Both the position numbers and the translations under genes were made by a program. A model generated the notes under the pieces. It was not told the origin of the DNA and ran no database searches. It saw only the letters and a list, made by a program, of their open reading frames with translations. A stretch of 64,000 nucleotides of DNA, taken from Colocasia esculenta (Eukaryota; Streptophyta; Magnoliopsida; Alismatales; Araceae). Positions 10,213-23,054 of this stretch are shown here, piece after piece; positions within the stretch are counted from its first letter, which is position 1, and every line of letters begins with the position of its first letter. The DNA lies in NCBI GenBank assembly GCA_014218235.1, contig CM024766.1, forward strand, positions 66,267,207-66,331,206, written 5' to 3'.

Positions 10213-12246
10213 TTATGTAGAAGGTGGAGGAGGAGGAGGAGGAATGGGAACTAAGATTGTCTCAATGTCTGACAGTCTTTTCTCCATGAAAGTCAAGCTG
10301 GACTTGATTTGATCTTGAATGGTTGTGAGTTTTGTGTGCAAGTAATGTTCCGTTCTGTCTGAGTTTTCTATCAAAGTAGCTTGAAGTCTGGCTAGATCAG
10401 CTGATATGGGTTGTGAAGAGGAAGATGATCCAGCTGACCAACCAGGCCTTTGCATGATTTTGAATTCCTTTGTCAAATCAGTGATCTGGTTGTCAATGTG
10501 TGCATTGAAATTCCTCATGCTCTCCAAATCATCCACGAAATGAGCAAAAGACAGTCTAGTGCTGGTGATCTCATGTAATGTCTGCTTAGTGTTGAAGACA
10601 TCAGCTTGGGAATTTACCAAAATTCCCTGAAGAACTGTCTCCAACTTTTGCTGGTTCTCCTTCAGCTGAACTGAAGCATCTGCCATTGTACCAATTAATC
10701 TATTGAATCTTTGAGCTGCATAGTCGGAGGCAGCTTTTTGCTCTATGAACTTGGCAAACACAGTGTTCTCCAACCGTTGAATCCTCAACTCAAAAGCTTG
10801 TGACATGGTTTGAATAGAGGTGTTCAATGTTTCAAATTTATCATTTAAAAAGGAGAACAGCTCTGGTGGAATAGAAGGTCCACCAGAGGATGTGGATGCT
10901 TGAAATGTGGGTTGTGGAGAGACATGTGGAATGTCAAAGTCAATGTGCATGGAGGAGTGTTGAAACTGAGGTGAGAGTAGGGCATGAAATGGAATGTCAC
11001 CTTCAGTTGAGACTTGAGGCTGATCCTCATTCAAAGGAGGCTGATCCTCTTGACCTTGGGGGTGGTCCCCTTGAGCTTGAGGCTGTTCCTCTTGACCTTG
11101 GGGCTGGTCCCCTTGACCTTGAGGCTGTTCCTCTTGACCCTGGGGCTGGTCCCCTTGAGCTTGAGGCTGTTCCTCTTGAGCTTGAGGGGCCTCAACTACA
11201 ACTAGCCCTCTCCTAACTTGATTGCCCTTCAGTCTGATTCCCATGAATTTCTGAATATTCTTGAAGCTATAGATGTTGGATTTAGGGATAGACTGTGATT
11301 TCTCATTGTCCAAAGGCACACCAAAGTGCTGGAACACTGAAGTCAGGTGTGCAGCATATGGAAGAGATCTCTTGAGGTCTTTCCTGGTTGTTTCAGATAT
11401 AATTTGATACATTATTACATGGAGATTGATTTTGATGTCCTTTGCCATGCAATAGAGAATGAACCTCTGTATATCTGTGAGCCTGTCCCTTCCACCACCT
11501 TGAGGGGTAATGATTGTGGTCAACATATGGTGGATGATCCTCAACACAGGGGGAAATGTATTTGTGTTGAATTTGGTGACAAAGGTTTGTCTGGAATCAG
11601 ATTTATCAGCAGGAAGGCCTGTCATGATGGTATAAGCTTCATGAAGATCAAATTCGAAATTATGATAATCTGCCCCTTCATCTGGTACTTTGAAAATTGA
11701 GGCAGCTATGTCTGTGGGCAAGTCAATAGCAATCCCCTTAACCTTTGACTGAAACCCTTCATCTGTGCATTTCAAATTCTTGTAGAATTCCCAAACAAGT
11801 CTTGGATAGATGATTTGAAATTCAGAAATGAAGAGTAACCAAGACTGAAAAGAGAAGTAGGTCTGAATTTCTGGAAAGGTGTTTGCTAGCTGAATATCTG
11901 TCAAATCCACTATTCTGGGCTTTAGGATTAGCTTTGCTGCAGTGATGGACTTTGAGGGGTTGGTTTCTTAAGACTTGGAAGACTCAGACGAAGATGATGA
12001 TGACTCTATAGAATCTCCAAAAGAGGAGCCCGGATTCTCAGGTCTAGAAACCCTACCTCTGCCCGAAGAAGAGGGTCTACCTCTCTTGGCTGCTTTCTGA
12101 GATGCAGAGGAGGACCCTGGTTGCTCTGTAGGGTCATTGCGCCATTTGGTTCTTCTTTCTAATTGAGGAACATCATCCTCTGCCGGAACTGGCCTAGATG
12201 AGGCCTGAGAACTTGCTCCACGGCGAGGACCCATTTTTCTCACCAT
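10213..12246 (-). pseudogene. Envelope-like third ORF of Sirevirus A, one in-frame stop
   Basis: Reading starts at the ATG at 12246 (MVRKMGPRRG), 677 codons in one frame interrupted only by TAA at 11968-11970. Parts in order: basic Ser/Gly-rich start; globular domain with FPEIQTYFSFQSW, EFYKNL, VKG, and SLPYAAHLTSVFQHFGV; a tandem run of PQxQ-type heptads (about 11035-11200 on the plus strand); coiled-coil stretches; a final proline run. The same plan occurs in the third ORFs of B and C. Sirevirus literature calls this ORF envelope-like, but I see no signal peptide or membrane span. The TAA follows an acidic Ser-rich stretch and could come from CAA. Function unknown. Confidence 0.75.
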
Positions 12247-13969
12247 GGTTGCAAGGATGGAGTGGAATCGGGAGTTGATGAAGGAGAAGAGAGATGATTG
12301 AGAAAGGGATGTGATTGAGAGAGAAATTTGTGGAATTTCTTGCCGGAAATGAGAGAAAAGCAACCGTCGGGTCGACCTGATGCCTAAAGAGGGTTTGCAG
12401 TGGTGCAATACCCCGCAGGAACAACATCGGCTAAACCGGAACCAACGATTTAAAAAAAAACTGGCAAGGGGTGCAGTGTCAACACTGGAAGACTTTAGTG
12501 TCGACCTGACCTAGGGTGTGTGTCGACACGGGATAGGTGTGGTGTCGACCTGGCCTTTGAAGAAAAGTTGAATTTTTGTGAGAAGAAAATTTGAGAATTT
12601 TTGGAACTTCTTTAAAATGATAATCAATGAGAGAAATAGTCATTTCAAGGATTTTTAAGAGGCTTAAAAATTCATTTGTTATATTTTTCTAAAATTCATC
12701 ACAATTCAAGTTTTAAACAATTTCCAATAGGATATGAGCATTCAAGGACTTGAGTCAATGAAATGATGATTTGAGGGATATAATATATCTAACAATCAAC
12801 TATAATCTACCATATTTCTCAACGTTAAAGAAATAAAGATATCCTCTAGACTGAATACAATTGTTTTGAAAATAAAACACAATCTTAAAGAACAACTTGA
12901 TGATGAATGAAAATGATTCTTTCTAAACAAAACTCCATTAACACATATATTTTGTTTTTGTAACAGACTATCAAATGATATAAATCTTTTTCACTCAAGT
13001 GCTAGTGCTTTTTACACACCATAGTCCCTAGATACTTAAGATTTATTCATTGTCAAGTCTCAAAGGGGTAAATAATGACCTTTTGACATGAAAATATACG
13101 TTTTGTAGACGCCAATATTTCCATTTACTCAGTCATTATCAAAAAGTATAGCACATTTTTTGCTGTATTTTGAATTTATTTTTGAATTTTTTTTCCCCCT
13201 TTGAACAGAGATAGCATTAGTGCCTCATGACATGTATGGCACTTCATTCATTGTGAAGGTGTGCAGTTTCTCAGCACAAATGCCATTGCTCTGTTGAATT
13301 TTCAAAAGTTTGAGAGTTTTGTAAGATAGAAATCAATTTTATCCAACAACAGTTGCAAACAAAGAGATGTTTTAATTTCAAGATACAAGTTGTTTTCAAT
13401 CTTGGAAGAGTTCTGAGTTTCTGTGGGTTGAAAAATATAGTTGACAGTTGATTAGTAAAAAATATGATAGATTACTCAAAGGATCATTTGGAGACTCTAG
13501 ACATCTGAATGATGACATCATGTAGGAAATTGATGAAGTGCAAGAAAAGTTATGAATTTTGCAAAAGTCATGACTTGTGAATTTTCTAGCTCCCCCTGAG
13601 ATGATGATTTCAATCATTTTCTATCAAAATAAAGATATGCAAGTTTTTGAAATCAAGAAAGATAATTTTCTTTTAACAATAAAAGCTCCCCCTCAGCAAT
13701 TACATATTCATTTCTTAGTACTTGGCGGAGACATATACTCTCGCATAGTGAAAATGTCCAGACAAGCATAACTTGTCCTTCTCCAAGTCACCATTTGATA
13801 TACCAAGAAATTTCAACACAATAAGAGTTGAAGAATTTATTGTCCAAAGGAAATGGAAGTGGAATTGAGAGAGATATGGACAGTGTGACTGAAGGAAGCA
13901 AAGGGTTATGATATGAAAAGAACTCCCCCTTAGACAGTGCATAACACTCAACCCAAACCTAAAGAGAGA
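12247..13969 (-). other. Spacer between pol and the third ORF of element A
   Basis: Non-coding. Just upstream of the third ORF (minus sense) are palindromes at 12371, 12478 (GTCAAC), 12500, 12522 and 12543, the last four 21-22 bp apart. Further on are several CCCCCT runs (minus GGGGGAG) at about 13192, 13590, 13688 and 13923, resembling the polypurine tract. No other gene seen. Confidence 0.7.
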
Positions 13970-16900
13970 TCAAGAATGTGGACATTTACAAAGACCAAGT
14001 TCTCTCCTCAAGGATGAAAATATGTTTTCAGGAAGGGGTTTGGTGAAAATATCTGCAACTTGTTTTTCAGTTTCAATAAAATGGAGTTCAAAAGACTTCT
14101 TTGCAACCTCATCTCTCAAGAAGTGATGTCTAATCTCAATATGCTTGGTTCTAGAATGCTGAATGGGGTTCTTAGACAGATTTATTGCACTTGTATTATC
14201 ACAAAGGATGGGTACACAACCTAAATCTTGGTTGTAATCAAGAAGTTGATGTTTCACCTAGAGAATCTGAGTTCCACATCTACCTGCTGCAACATATTCA
14301 GCCTCTGTAGTTGACAGTGCAACTGAATGTTGCTTCTTGGAAGCCCAAGAAATAAGGCACCCACCTAGGAATAAACACAAGTCACTTGTGCTTTTTCTAT
14401 CTAATTTACACCCAGCATAGTCAGCATCACAATAGGCAATCCAATCTAGCTTGCAATTAGTAGGATACCAAATTCCTAAATCACATGTTCCAACTAGATA
14501 TTTGAAATTCTTTTAACAACTAACATGTGACTTTCCTTAGGATTAGACTGAAATCTAGCACACAAACACACACTAAACTGAATATCTGGTCTAGAAGTTG
14601 TAAGATAGAGTAGAGAGCCAATCATACCTCTGTAGGTCTTTGGGTCTACTGACTTACCATTTGAGTCTTCTTCTAGCTTAGCATTTATAGCAATAGGTGT
14701 GCTTGAATGCTTGAGGTTCTGAAAGTCAAACCTTTTGAGAAGTTCCTTGACATACTTGGCTTGACTGATGAAGATCCCTTCAGATGTTTGGTTAACCTGC
14801 AATCCCAAGAAAAATGTTAAATCTCCCATTAAACTCATTTCAAATTCATTCTTCATTTGATTTGAAAATTCAGTGCATAGGCCTTTATTGGTTGAACAAA
14901 ATATTATGTCATCAACATAAATTTGGACCATAATTATTTGATTTTTGACTGTTTTTGTGAACAAAGTCTGATCAACATTTCCTCTAGAATATCCTTTTTC
15001 AAGTAAAAAGGTACTCAAACGGTCATACCAAGCTCTTGGAGCTTGCTTAAGACCATAGAGAGCCTTATTAAGCTTGAAAACATGGTTAGGATGTTTTTCA
15101 TTTTCAAATCCAGGAGGTTGTTCAACAAAACATTTTCCTTAATATATCCATTTAAAAATGCACTTTTGACATCCATTTGATAAACTTTGAAATTCATGGA
15201 GGATGCAAAAGCAAGGAAAATTCTAACTGCTTCTAGTCTAGCTACAGGGGCATATGATTCTTCAAAATCAATTCCAAATTCTTGATTGTACCCCTTTGCA
15301 ACTAGCCTAGCTTTATTTCTAATGACTTGACCATTTTCATTCAACTTATTTCTGAAAACCCATCTAGTGCCAATGATTGTTTGGTCACTAGGTCTAGGTA
15401 CTAATTCCCATACTTGATTTCTTTCAAATTGATGAAGTTCATCATGCATGGCATTAATCCAATCAGAACTTGATAAGACTTCATCAATTGACTTTGGTTC
15501 AATTTGGGAAATTAGAGCTAGTAGGTCTTCTTCAATATCATGCAGGAATGATGATCTAGTCCTAACTCTATCATGTACATTGCCAACCACATTGTCTAAT
15601 GGGTGATCTTTCAAAAATCGATGTTTAGAAATTACCTGTTCAGAAGTACCCACTTCTGGGACAATATTACCTGATCCACTTGAAGATGGTGTGTTCAGGT
15701 TCTCTTCAATGTTTTCAAACTCCTCAACAGTTGGTGAAGAGTCAACAATAAATTCATCCTCTTCAGTGTCTTGTCTTTCCCTGCAAGATTTAGAATTATT
15801 AGTTGAAAAGGAATTTTCATCAAAATAACATGTGGAGATTCTTCAACAGTTTTAGTTTTAAGAATGTACACTTTGAAAGCCCTTGACACCTCAGAATATC
15901 CAAGGAAGATGGCTTCCTGACTTTTAGCATCAAATTTGTCAAGGTTTTCTTTTTATTGTTGTGTACAAAGCATTTGCACCCAAAAGTTTTAAAATAAGAT
16001 ACAGTTGGCTTTTTGTTTTTCAATAATTCATAGGGGGTTTTTCTGATTTTTGATCTGATCAATGCTCTATTTAGAATATGATTGGCTGTGTTTACAGCTT
16101 CAGCCCAAAAGGATTTGGGCAAATTACTTCCTAAGAGCATGGATCTAGACATTTCCACAAGAGTTCTATTCTTTCTTTCCACAACTCCATTTTGTTCTGG
16201 AGTTCTTGGTGAAGAAAACTTGTGGAATATTTGAAATTCAGCACATAAATCAGAAAAAGATGTGTTCTCAAATTCACCCCCATGATCAGTTAAAATATTT
16301 TTGATTTTATATGGATAAGTTGTTAAGACAGTGGTACAGAAGTTCCTGAATTCAAGACAAGTATCACTTTTGTGGGACAGAAAAATAACCCAAGTAAATC
16401 TAGTAAAATCATCAATGATTACAAACCCATATCTTTTGCCACTTAGACTTAGAATTCTTGTAGGGCCAAAAAGGTCTATGTGAAGTAATTCTAGTGGCCT
16501 AGATGTGAGTACCTCATTGAAGTTTTTAAAGGATTTTCTTGTTTGTTTCCTTTAGCACAGATCCCACAAACTTGATTTTCAACATTAGAAAAGATTCAGG
16601 AAGACCCTTAACCAAATTCAATCTTAACAACTTATTCATTGTTCTGAAACTTGCATGGCCAAGTCTTTTGTGCCAAGTCCATGCAATTTCATCTTTATTT
16701 GCAACAAAGCAAAGATTTTCAGAAAAGTTTTTATTTAGGTTGATCATGTAGACATTGTTTTCCCTTTTTCCAAAAAAATTGATTTTATCAGTTGATGAGT
16801 CAATTATCTTACAGAAATCAGATTCAAACACAACTTTGTGACCTTTGTCACATAGTTGGCTGATACTGAGCAAATTGTAATCAAGACCATCAACTAGTAA

Positions 16901-17101
16901 AACATTATCTACAGAGTTTGAGGAAGTTTGACCAACCTTACCAGATCCTATGATCTTTCCTTTATTTTTACCTCCAAAAGTTACTGACCCTCCCTCCTTT
17001 TCAATCAGAAATGAGAATTTGGCTCTATCTCCCGTCATGTGTCGTGAACACCCACTGTCAAGAAACCACACATTGGAGTTGGGTGCACGACCTTCCTGCA
17101 A
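13970..17101 (-). pseudogene. Sirevirus A pol (protease, integrase, RT, RNase H), frameshifted
   Basis: Recognisable in order on the minus strand: protease motif [13 protein letters not shown] (near 17060), integrase zinc finger (WHKRLGHAS), integrase core (LLHIDLFGP, IDDFTRF, then [16 protein letters not shown]), RT start ([20 protein letters not shown]), RT active site IYVDDIIF (near 14910), RNase H with [13 protein letters not shown] and [10 protein letters not shown], ending ADIFTKPLPE. The Ty1/copia order integrase before RT is clear. Several small indels split it (for example near 16530, 15900, 15110 and 14500), and TAG replaces a Trp codon near 14255. It cannot give a full polyprotein, although catalytic motifs are largely kept. 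Confidence 0.88.
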
Positions 17102-17107
17102 AATAGA

Positions 17108-19355
17108 TCAGTGGAGAGAAGATTTTGGTACCCAAACAGAGTTGGGACCATCAGAATGTTTGAACATTGTTAGTAAATCTTTTCTCACCCAAATTTGAGT
17201 TGTTTTTTATTTTTGTTTTATTTCATTGGTGTTTTCAGTCTTTTTCTATTTGTTCTTTTCCTTAGGAATGAAAGCACCAATATTTTTGTTTTTAGTGGGA
17301 GGAGAGTTTTTCATTTGAGCATAGGAATTCAGATGAGGAGATGGAATCCATGGATTTTGTTGGTACATTAAAAGGTTTGGATAAAAGAATTGAGGATGAT
17401 ACCAACAAGGGTTTCATACCATTGGCTCCAAGGATTGGTCCAATCATCTTGAAATGTTGTCTTGGAGGTCCAAGGTTCTTTATAAATGATTTCCTTTGAC
17501 TTTTTCTTGTTTTTCAAAATTTTTATTTGAATTTTTGTTGAGTTGTTTGTAGCTGTTGATGTTGAGCAGGTCGACCTCTCCATGACTGGTGTCGACACAG
17601 CAACCACAGAAGCCTTCTTCTTGTGGACTGGTGTCGACCTGTCAGGAGACTGTGTCGACCTGGTTGTCTTCTTTTGTTTTTGAGTTTTTGATTTGTTTTG
17701 TGTTTTGTTTGATGTTTGCTTGATTTCTGTGTTCTCAAGATTAGGACCTTTGACAAATTTAATTAATGATGTTTTGCCCTTTTTCTCACCAGATTTGTCT
17801 TTCTTTGGTTTCTGTTTGTTGAATCCTAATCCATGAGAAGTTGTTGTCATGTTTGTTCCTAGCAGTGCCTCCAAGTTATCTTTACCTTTTGTGAAGGTTT
17901 GGATAACTTCATCCTTTTCTTTTAGATGGTTTTGAAGAGTTTTAATTTCTTCAATCTTTTGTTGTTTTTCTTGTTTTTCCATTTCCAGCTTTTCAGATAA
18001 GTCGTTGAATTCTTGGGTGGCCTTTGAGAGGCAAGCTTTAGATCATCAATTAGGTTCAGGAAATTTTCTTTTTCTTCATTTAATTCTGTTATTTCATTTT
18101 CTAGCTCACAAATTCTGTTGTTTGAAGATTGGTTATGATAAAGGTTTTCAATTTTCTTTTTGATGTGTTTGTTTTCTTTTCTCATTTCAGAATATTTTTC
18201 AACTAGTTCAGCATAAACATCCTGCCAATCTTCAACAGTGAAATCTTCAAAAGAGGTGTTTACCTTTTCTTCAGAGTTGTTGGCCATGAAGCAGATTTCC
18301 TCACTCTCAGAGCTTGAGGATTTTTTGTCTTCTTCTTCTTCACTTGAATCTTCATCAGACCAAGTGGCTACCATGGCCTTTGGCTTCTTGAACTTCTGGA
18401 ACTTCTTGTGCTTTTCTTTCTTGTTCTCAGGACACTCTCCCTTCATGTGTCCTAGCTTATTGCACCTGTAACAAATGATAGTTTCGTCAGATTTTTTATT
18501 CTTGTTGAAATTAGAAGAGGAAGTGTTTCTTTTACCTGAGGAAAACTTCTTTTTCCCAGACATTTTTCCTTTTCTATATTTCAAGAATTTTCTGAATTGC
18601 CTGGTCATGAGGGTAATTTCATCCTCATTTGACTCAGACTCCTCAGAACTTGTCTTTTCCAGACTTTTGTCTTTATTACTTGAGGAGGCCTTAAGTGCCA
18701 TTGGCTTGGTCTTAATTATGTGTTCTTCATTTCTTTTCAAATTGATTTCATATGTCATTAAGGATCCTATCAATTCATCCAAAGAAATTTTGGACAAATC
18801 TTTAGAATCTTCAATGACAGTGGCCTTTGTGTGCCAAATTGAAGAAAGTGAACGTAAGATTTTCCTTACCAAGTCTGCATCTGTGTAGTCCTTACCTAAG
18901 GCCTTCAGTCCATTGACAATAACCATGAACCTGGCAAACATTTCAGAAATTGTTTCATTAGACTTCATCATAAACAATTCATATTCTGAAACAAGAATAT
19001 TTGCCTTAGTTTCCTTCACTTGTGATGTTCCCTCATAAAGTAATTCGAGTTTATCCCACATCTCTTTGGCAGATTTGCACATTGAGATTCTCGAATACTC
19101 TTTGGGATGAACATCACATTGAATCATGTTCATGGCACTATAATTCAATGTGGCTTTTCTTATTTGTTCCCTAGTCTAGGTTTCTTCCTCTCCCTGGTTT
19201 TCATAGGGACCAACCTCAACCACTTTCCAAATTTCATAGTTCTGGGCTCTTAGAAACACTTGCATTCTATTTTTCCAGTATGAATAGTCCGTTCCATTAA
19301 AGAATGGTGGCCTATTTATGGAATGCCCCTCAGCTATGAAACCTTTGGAATCCAT
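17108..19355 (-). pseudogene. Sirevirus A gag, broken
   Basis: ATG at 19355 gives MDSKGFIAEGHSINRPPFFNG, collinear with the gags of B and C. The Ty1/copia gag (UBN2-type) domain fills the first 230 codons; a CCHC knuckle CYRCNKLGHMKGEC lies near 18470, followed by an acidic segment and coiled coil. TAG at 19176-19178 replaces the Trp that B has in EDEDTWTKD (TGG to TAG). A 1-bp loss near 18025 shifts the frame; the coiled coil goes on in the next frame (KATQEFNDLSEKLEMEKQ). The C-terminal part holds four GTCGAC words at 17570, 17591, 17633 and 17654, spaced 21, 42 and 21 bp. More stops occur between 17370 and 17110. Confidence 0.88.
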
Positions 19356-19467
19356 TGACTTAAAAAGAAAGCACAGAAGGAATACTCAGCAAGCAAGCAA
19401 ATAATCAAGCAATCAGACACACAATACTCAAAAACTGCTCAGATCAAATCAGATCAAGTGTAAACCC

Positions 19468-19479
19468 GCTCTGATACCA
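19468..19479 (-). promoter_or_regulatory. Primer binding site of element A
   Basis: Minus-strand TGGTATCAGAGC, complementary to the 3' end of initiator Met-tRNA, two bases inside the LTR edge at 19482. It fixes the orientation of the element. Confidence 0.92.
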
Positions 19480-19481
19480 AT

Positions 19482-21195
19482 TGAAGGATCGAGGAAAAGG
19501 TGTGGATAAGATCTAGAAGGGGGGATGAATAGATCTATGCCACTTTCTGCGGAAGCTTAAGCAATTTAAAAATACTTTTAGAATCAGAGGCAATTTTAAC
19601 AGTGAAGAACAGATCTGATGAGATGTTAAGTGAGTTGATAAAATAGATGTGAAAACCAGTTGATTAAGTGAATCTTAAGCGATCCTATGCAAGCATCTAA
19701 CGGATAATAGAATCAAACCACAAATAGACAAGTGCACAGAGATTTTTAGGTGGTTCGGAAATCACCCATGTGATTCCTACATCCACCCCTCACACCCAGT
19801 GAGGATTCACTAAACAACCTGGGTAACACACCCACTGGAGCCAGACAACTCCAACACCTGAGTTTACAACTCACACAACTCTAGAGTAAGACTACTCTAG
19901 ATCCCTGAGCAAGACTGCTCAAAAAACACTTGAGTTCAACGACTCAAACTGAGCACAATGGCTCACAAACAACTTTGCTAGACACCAACACAAGACATAG
20001 ATCTTCTAGTAGCAGATCATGTCGAACATGAGAACATTCATGAGAATTATGCAGAAGCACTTGCACAATCTCAAAATGTCTCAGAAGAACGAAAGTACAT
20101 TGAGAATTGTATGAAAAGACTTTGTTCTTCAGTGTACTCCCTTGTAGAAGCTCAGATTGGGAAGAGGCTTGGATTCTTGAAGTCCCAAACGATGCTCTGC
20201 ACTTTTGAACTTGGGATCTTCCTTGAAATCTTCTCCAACGGATGCTCCTACTTGATCTGCTTCCTTGAGGCGCTTCAATTGCTTCTTCAAGGATCAAACT
20301 CCAATTCTCACACTTGAATTGATGAGAATTGGTCTTCAGAAGACACCAGGAGAGCAGAGGAGGGAGATGAGCTCTTCTAGCCGCCAAAGGAAACTTTCGG
20401 GAGGCTCCAAGAGTTCGTTAGGTCTCTTGATGTGATGGATGGCTAATTGGGGGCTTTTTATACCCAAAAGATTCCAAAGATACCCTTTAGGTACAAGGGC
20501 ACACGATCCTAGGTTGATACACCATCGCCCTAGGATGACACGTGGCAATCATCCATTTTAAGTTGCAATCTTTCCGTAGTGTGTCGACCTGCCATGGTGG
20601 TGGTGTCGACACACTGTCCTAAATCTGAAAACAGGCTGTTCTGGGAACGAGGTCCAGTGTCGACCTGCTCTCATCTTGCGTCGACCTGCTGTCCCATTCT
20701 GCAAACAGGCTGTTCTGGGAATTGATCCAGTGTCGACCTGCCCTGGTGGTAGTGTCGACCTGCTGTCCCAATTCTGAAAATAGGCTGTTCTGGGAACGAG
20801 GTCCAGTGTCGACCTGCCCTCATCCTGCGTCGACCTGGGTAGTCTAATTCTTGGAATTTGCAACTCGTGTCGACCTGATTTCTGACTCGTGTCGACATAG
20901 TCTGAGCATTTCTTCAGCTTTTTGCCTTTGAGTCTGAGGTATTGTGTCGACACCATTGTGGGGTGTGTCGACATTGCCTTTGCAAAAAGTATTTGTACCT
21001 GAAAATTAAACACATATATCATTAGTAAAATATTTTATTATGAGTTCAAATGATAAGTGTGCTTTGAAACATGCTTTTTGAATATAAATTTCAGGTGAAA
21101 TGTGTTTATCATGTTTCAATTAGTTTGCATTAAAATCACATTTGTCATCATCAAAATAAGAGGGGAAATGATATGAAATTACACTCAACCCAACA
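19482..21195 (-). repeat. 5' LTR of element A (1714 bp)
   Basis: Runs on the minus strand from TGTTGGGTTGAG (21195) to a CA end at 19482. TATAAAAAG is at 20454-20462 (minus). Upstream of it, at about 20583-20972, lie the same 12 GTCGAC words as in the 3' LTR, in pairs 21-22 bp apart. The ORFs visible in the array are by-products of the repeats. Confidence 0.92.
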
Positions 21196-21669
21196 CCATT
21201 ATGACCTGACGTTGTCCTGGGCAAACCTGCAATAAAATCCATTGCTATGTCATCCCACTTCCACTGCGGAATAGATAAGGGCTACAATAAACCTCCTGGC
21301 CTTTAATGCTCTGCTTTAACCTATTGGCACACTAAACATCTTGATATAAATTTTGCTATTTCCTTCTTCATGCTTGGCCACCAAAAATACTTCTTCAAGT
21401 CTTGATACATCATTGTGCTCCCCGGGTGAATGGTATACCAGGATCGATGTGCTTCTTCCAACACTTTCTGCTTCACTCCAGCTTCACTTAGGACATACAA
21501 CCTGTTCCTGAATTGGACTACACAATTATCATCAATGGTAACATCTTCCATCTTCACAATTTTAGCCAAATTCTCATCTACTTTCTGAGCTTCTATTATC
21601 TGCCAATACAAAGATGGTTCCACTATGCTGCAGGCTAACACAGCTCGCCGCTGGCTACTTGGAATAAAT
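21196..21669 (-). mobile_element. Gypsy G1, integrase fragment between elements A and B
   Basis: Minus-strand reading gives the integrase zinc-binding domain (LEEAHRSWYTIHPGSTMMYQ, DLKKYFWWPSMKKEI and ISRCLVCQ) and then, across a small frame break, WKWDDIAMDFI-GLPRT, the start of the integrase core. It continues the RNase H of G1 found at 46198 onward; the two pieces were separated by element B. Its own continuation is cut off by element A at 21195. Confidence 0.85.
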
Positions 21670-23052
21670 TGTTGGTTTTACATGGATTTATATTTGAGAT
21701 GTTTGTTTTTGATGATGAGCAATCAATGAGCATTTCATGAACAATACAATTTCTTGTGATATGTATGTGTGAAACATGATAAGAATGACAAGTCAAGCAA
21801 ATGTTAATCAAGAATCACATGTTTAATTTAATCATCTAAATATTCACATTATCTCACTAACAATGCTCTTAAATGTAGGTGAGATTGCATGCAAGACAAT
21901 GTACCAAAAACAAGAGCAAAAAGATCAAGAAAAGCACTAAAGACAAGTACCTGTCGACAGCCCCAAAGATGCCTGTCGACAGCCCTGCACAGACAGATCT
22001 AATAGGGTACTGGCAAGATGTACCTATCGATAGCCCCACTGATGCCTGTCGACAGATCTGCACAGACAGAACAAACGGGCTCCTGGCAAAGGTGTGCCTG
22101 TCGACAGACTCATGTCGCCTGTCGACAGATCCACATAGGGAACTGCCTCCCAGAAAAGCCCAGCCTTCTGCCATCTGCAAGTCTGTCTACATCTGTCGAC
22201 AGATGCATTCCTTGCTGTCGACAGACAAAGAGAAAATCTCAATACGAGATCTCCATATGTTTTCGACTTGGGTGTTTCCTTTTACCATGACTCTCCATAC
22301 TTGAACACCCATATAAAAGGAACTCTTTGGAGTTATTTTCGTATAGAAGCAGCCATAACACAAAACTCTAAGCAAAGTCTCAAGAGAGAAGATCTTTTTG
22401 CTGCTCTGCTTCAACCGTTCGTCCAGGCAAACAAAGAGACATTCTCTGAATGGGATTGAAGCTAGATTGTCCATCTCTCAAGCTTCTCCATCAACTGATA
22501 CCTGTCAAGACGAAGCTTGAAGCACATCGGGACGATCATCTGAAGAGTTCAACATCAGGATTTGAAATCTCAACTCTGAACTCTTCTTTATCTCTGTTTT
22601 TCATATCTGGTGTGTGTGTGTTGTTGATTCAAGCATCCTTGTGCTTGATTCAAGTTTGTCATGTTGTTCTGATCATGGTTTACATTAGACGACGTGAGTG
22701 TGTGTGTGTTGTAGCGAGTGAACTTGCTGATAAGCAGTTTTTCTGTGTGTGTGTGTGGAAGGTGGACGTAGGATACACAAGTTGTGTACTCCTAACCACC
22801 TTAAATCATCGTGTCTGTGGTTTGAACGTTTCACGCTAGATGTTTGGTAGGCACGTTGATCTTTCACACGCTAGATAAATTGCTATTCTATCTACTTACA
22901 ACTAACACGCATCTTAGTTTAATTTAAACTCTGTTTGAAATATCAAAAGTCCATGTTTCCATCGAAAAGAAGGTCATTATATTTTTAATTGATAGTAATC
23001 TATTCAACCCCCCTTCTAGATTACCATATTGTATAATTCTGTATATCTTTCA
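21670..23052 (+). repeat. 5' LTR of element B (1383 bp)
   Basis: Begins TGTTGG and ends CTTTCA. TATAAAAG is at 22312-22319. Upstream lies a cluster of CTGTCGACAG-type palindromes with cores at 21953, 21975, 22026 (ATCGAT), 22048, 22100, 22121, 22195 and 22217. Downstream, GT-rich microsatellite-like DNA near 22610-22760. Confidence 0.92.
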
Positions 23053-23054
23053 AT

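Larger units (their letters stand above)
9108..21195 (-). mobile_element. Sirevirus A (Ty1/copia), minus strand, inserted in gypsy G1
   Basis: Order on the minus strand: 5' LTR (19482-21195), Met-tRNA primer site, gag, pol (protease-integrase-RT-RNase H), spacer, envelope-like third ORF, polypurine tract, 3' LTR (only 9108-9793 left). A long coiled-coil gag with CCHC knuckle, a GGGGGAG-type polypurine tract and a third ORF after RNase H define Sireviruses. The 686 bp shared by both LTRs differ at only 3 places, so insertion was recent, yet gag, pol and ORF3 carry stops and frameshifts. The right edge abuts the integrase region of G1; the left flank is hidden by the CACTA insertion. Confidence 0.9.
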
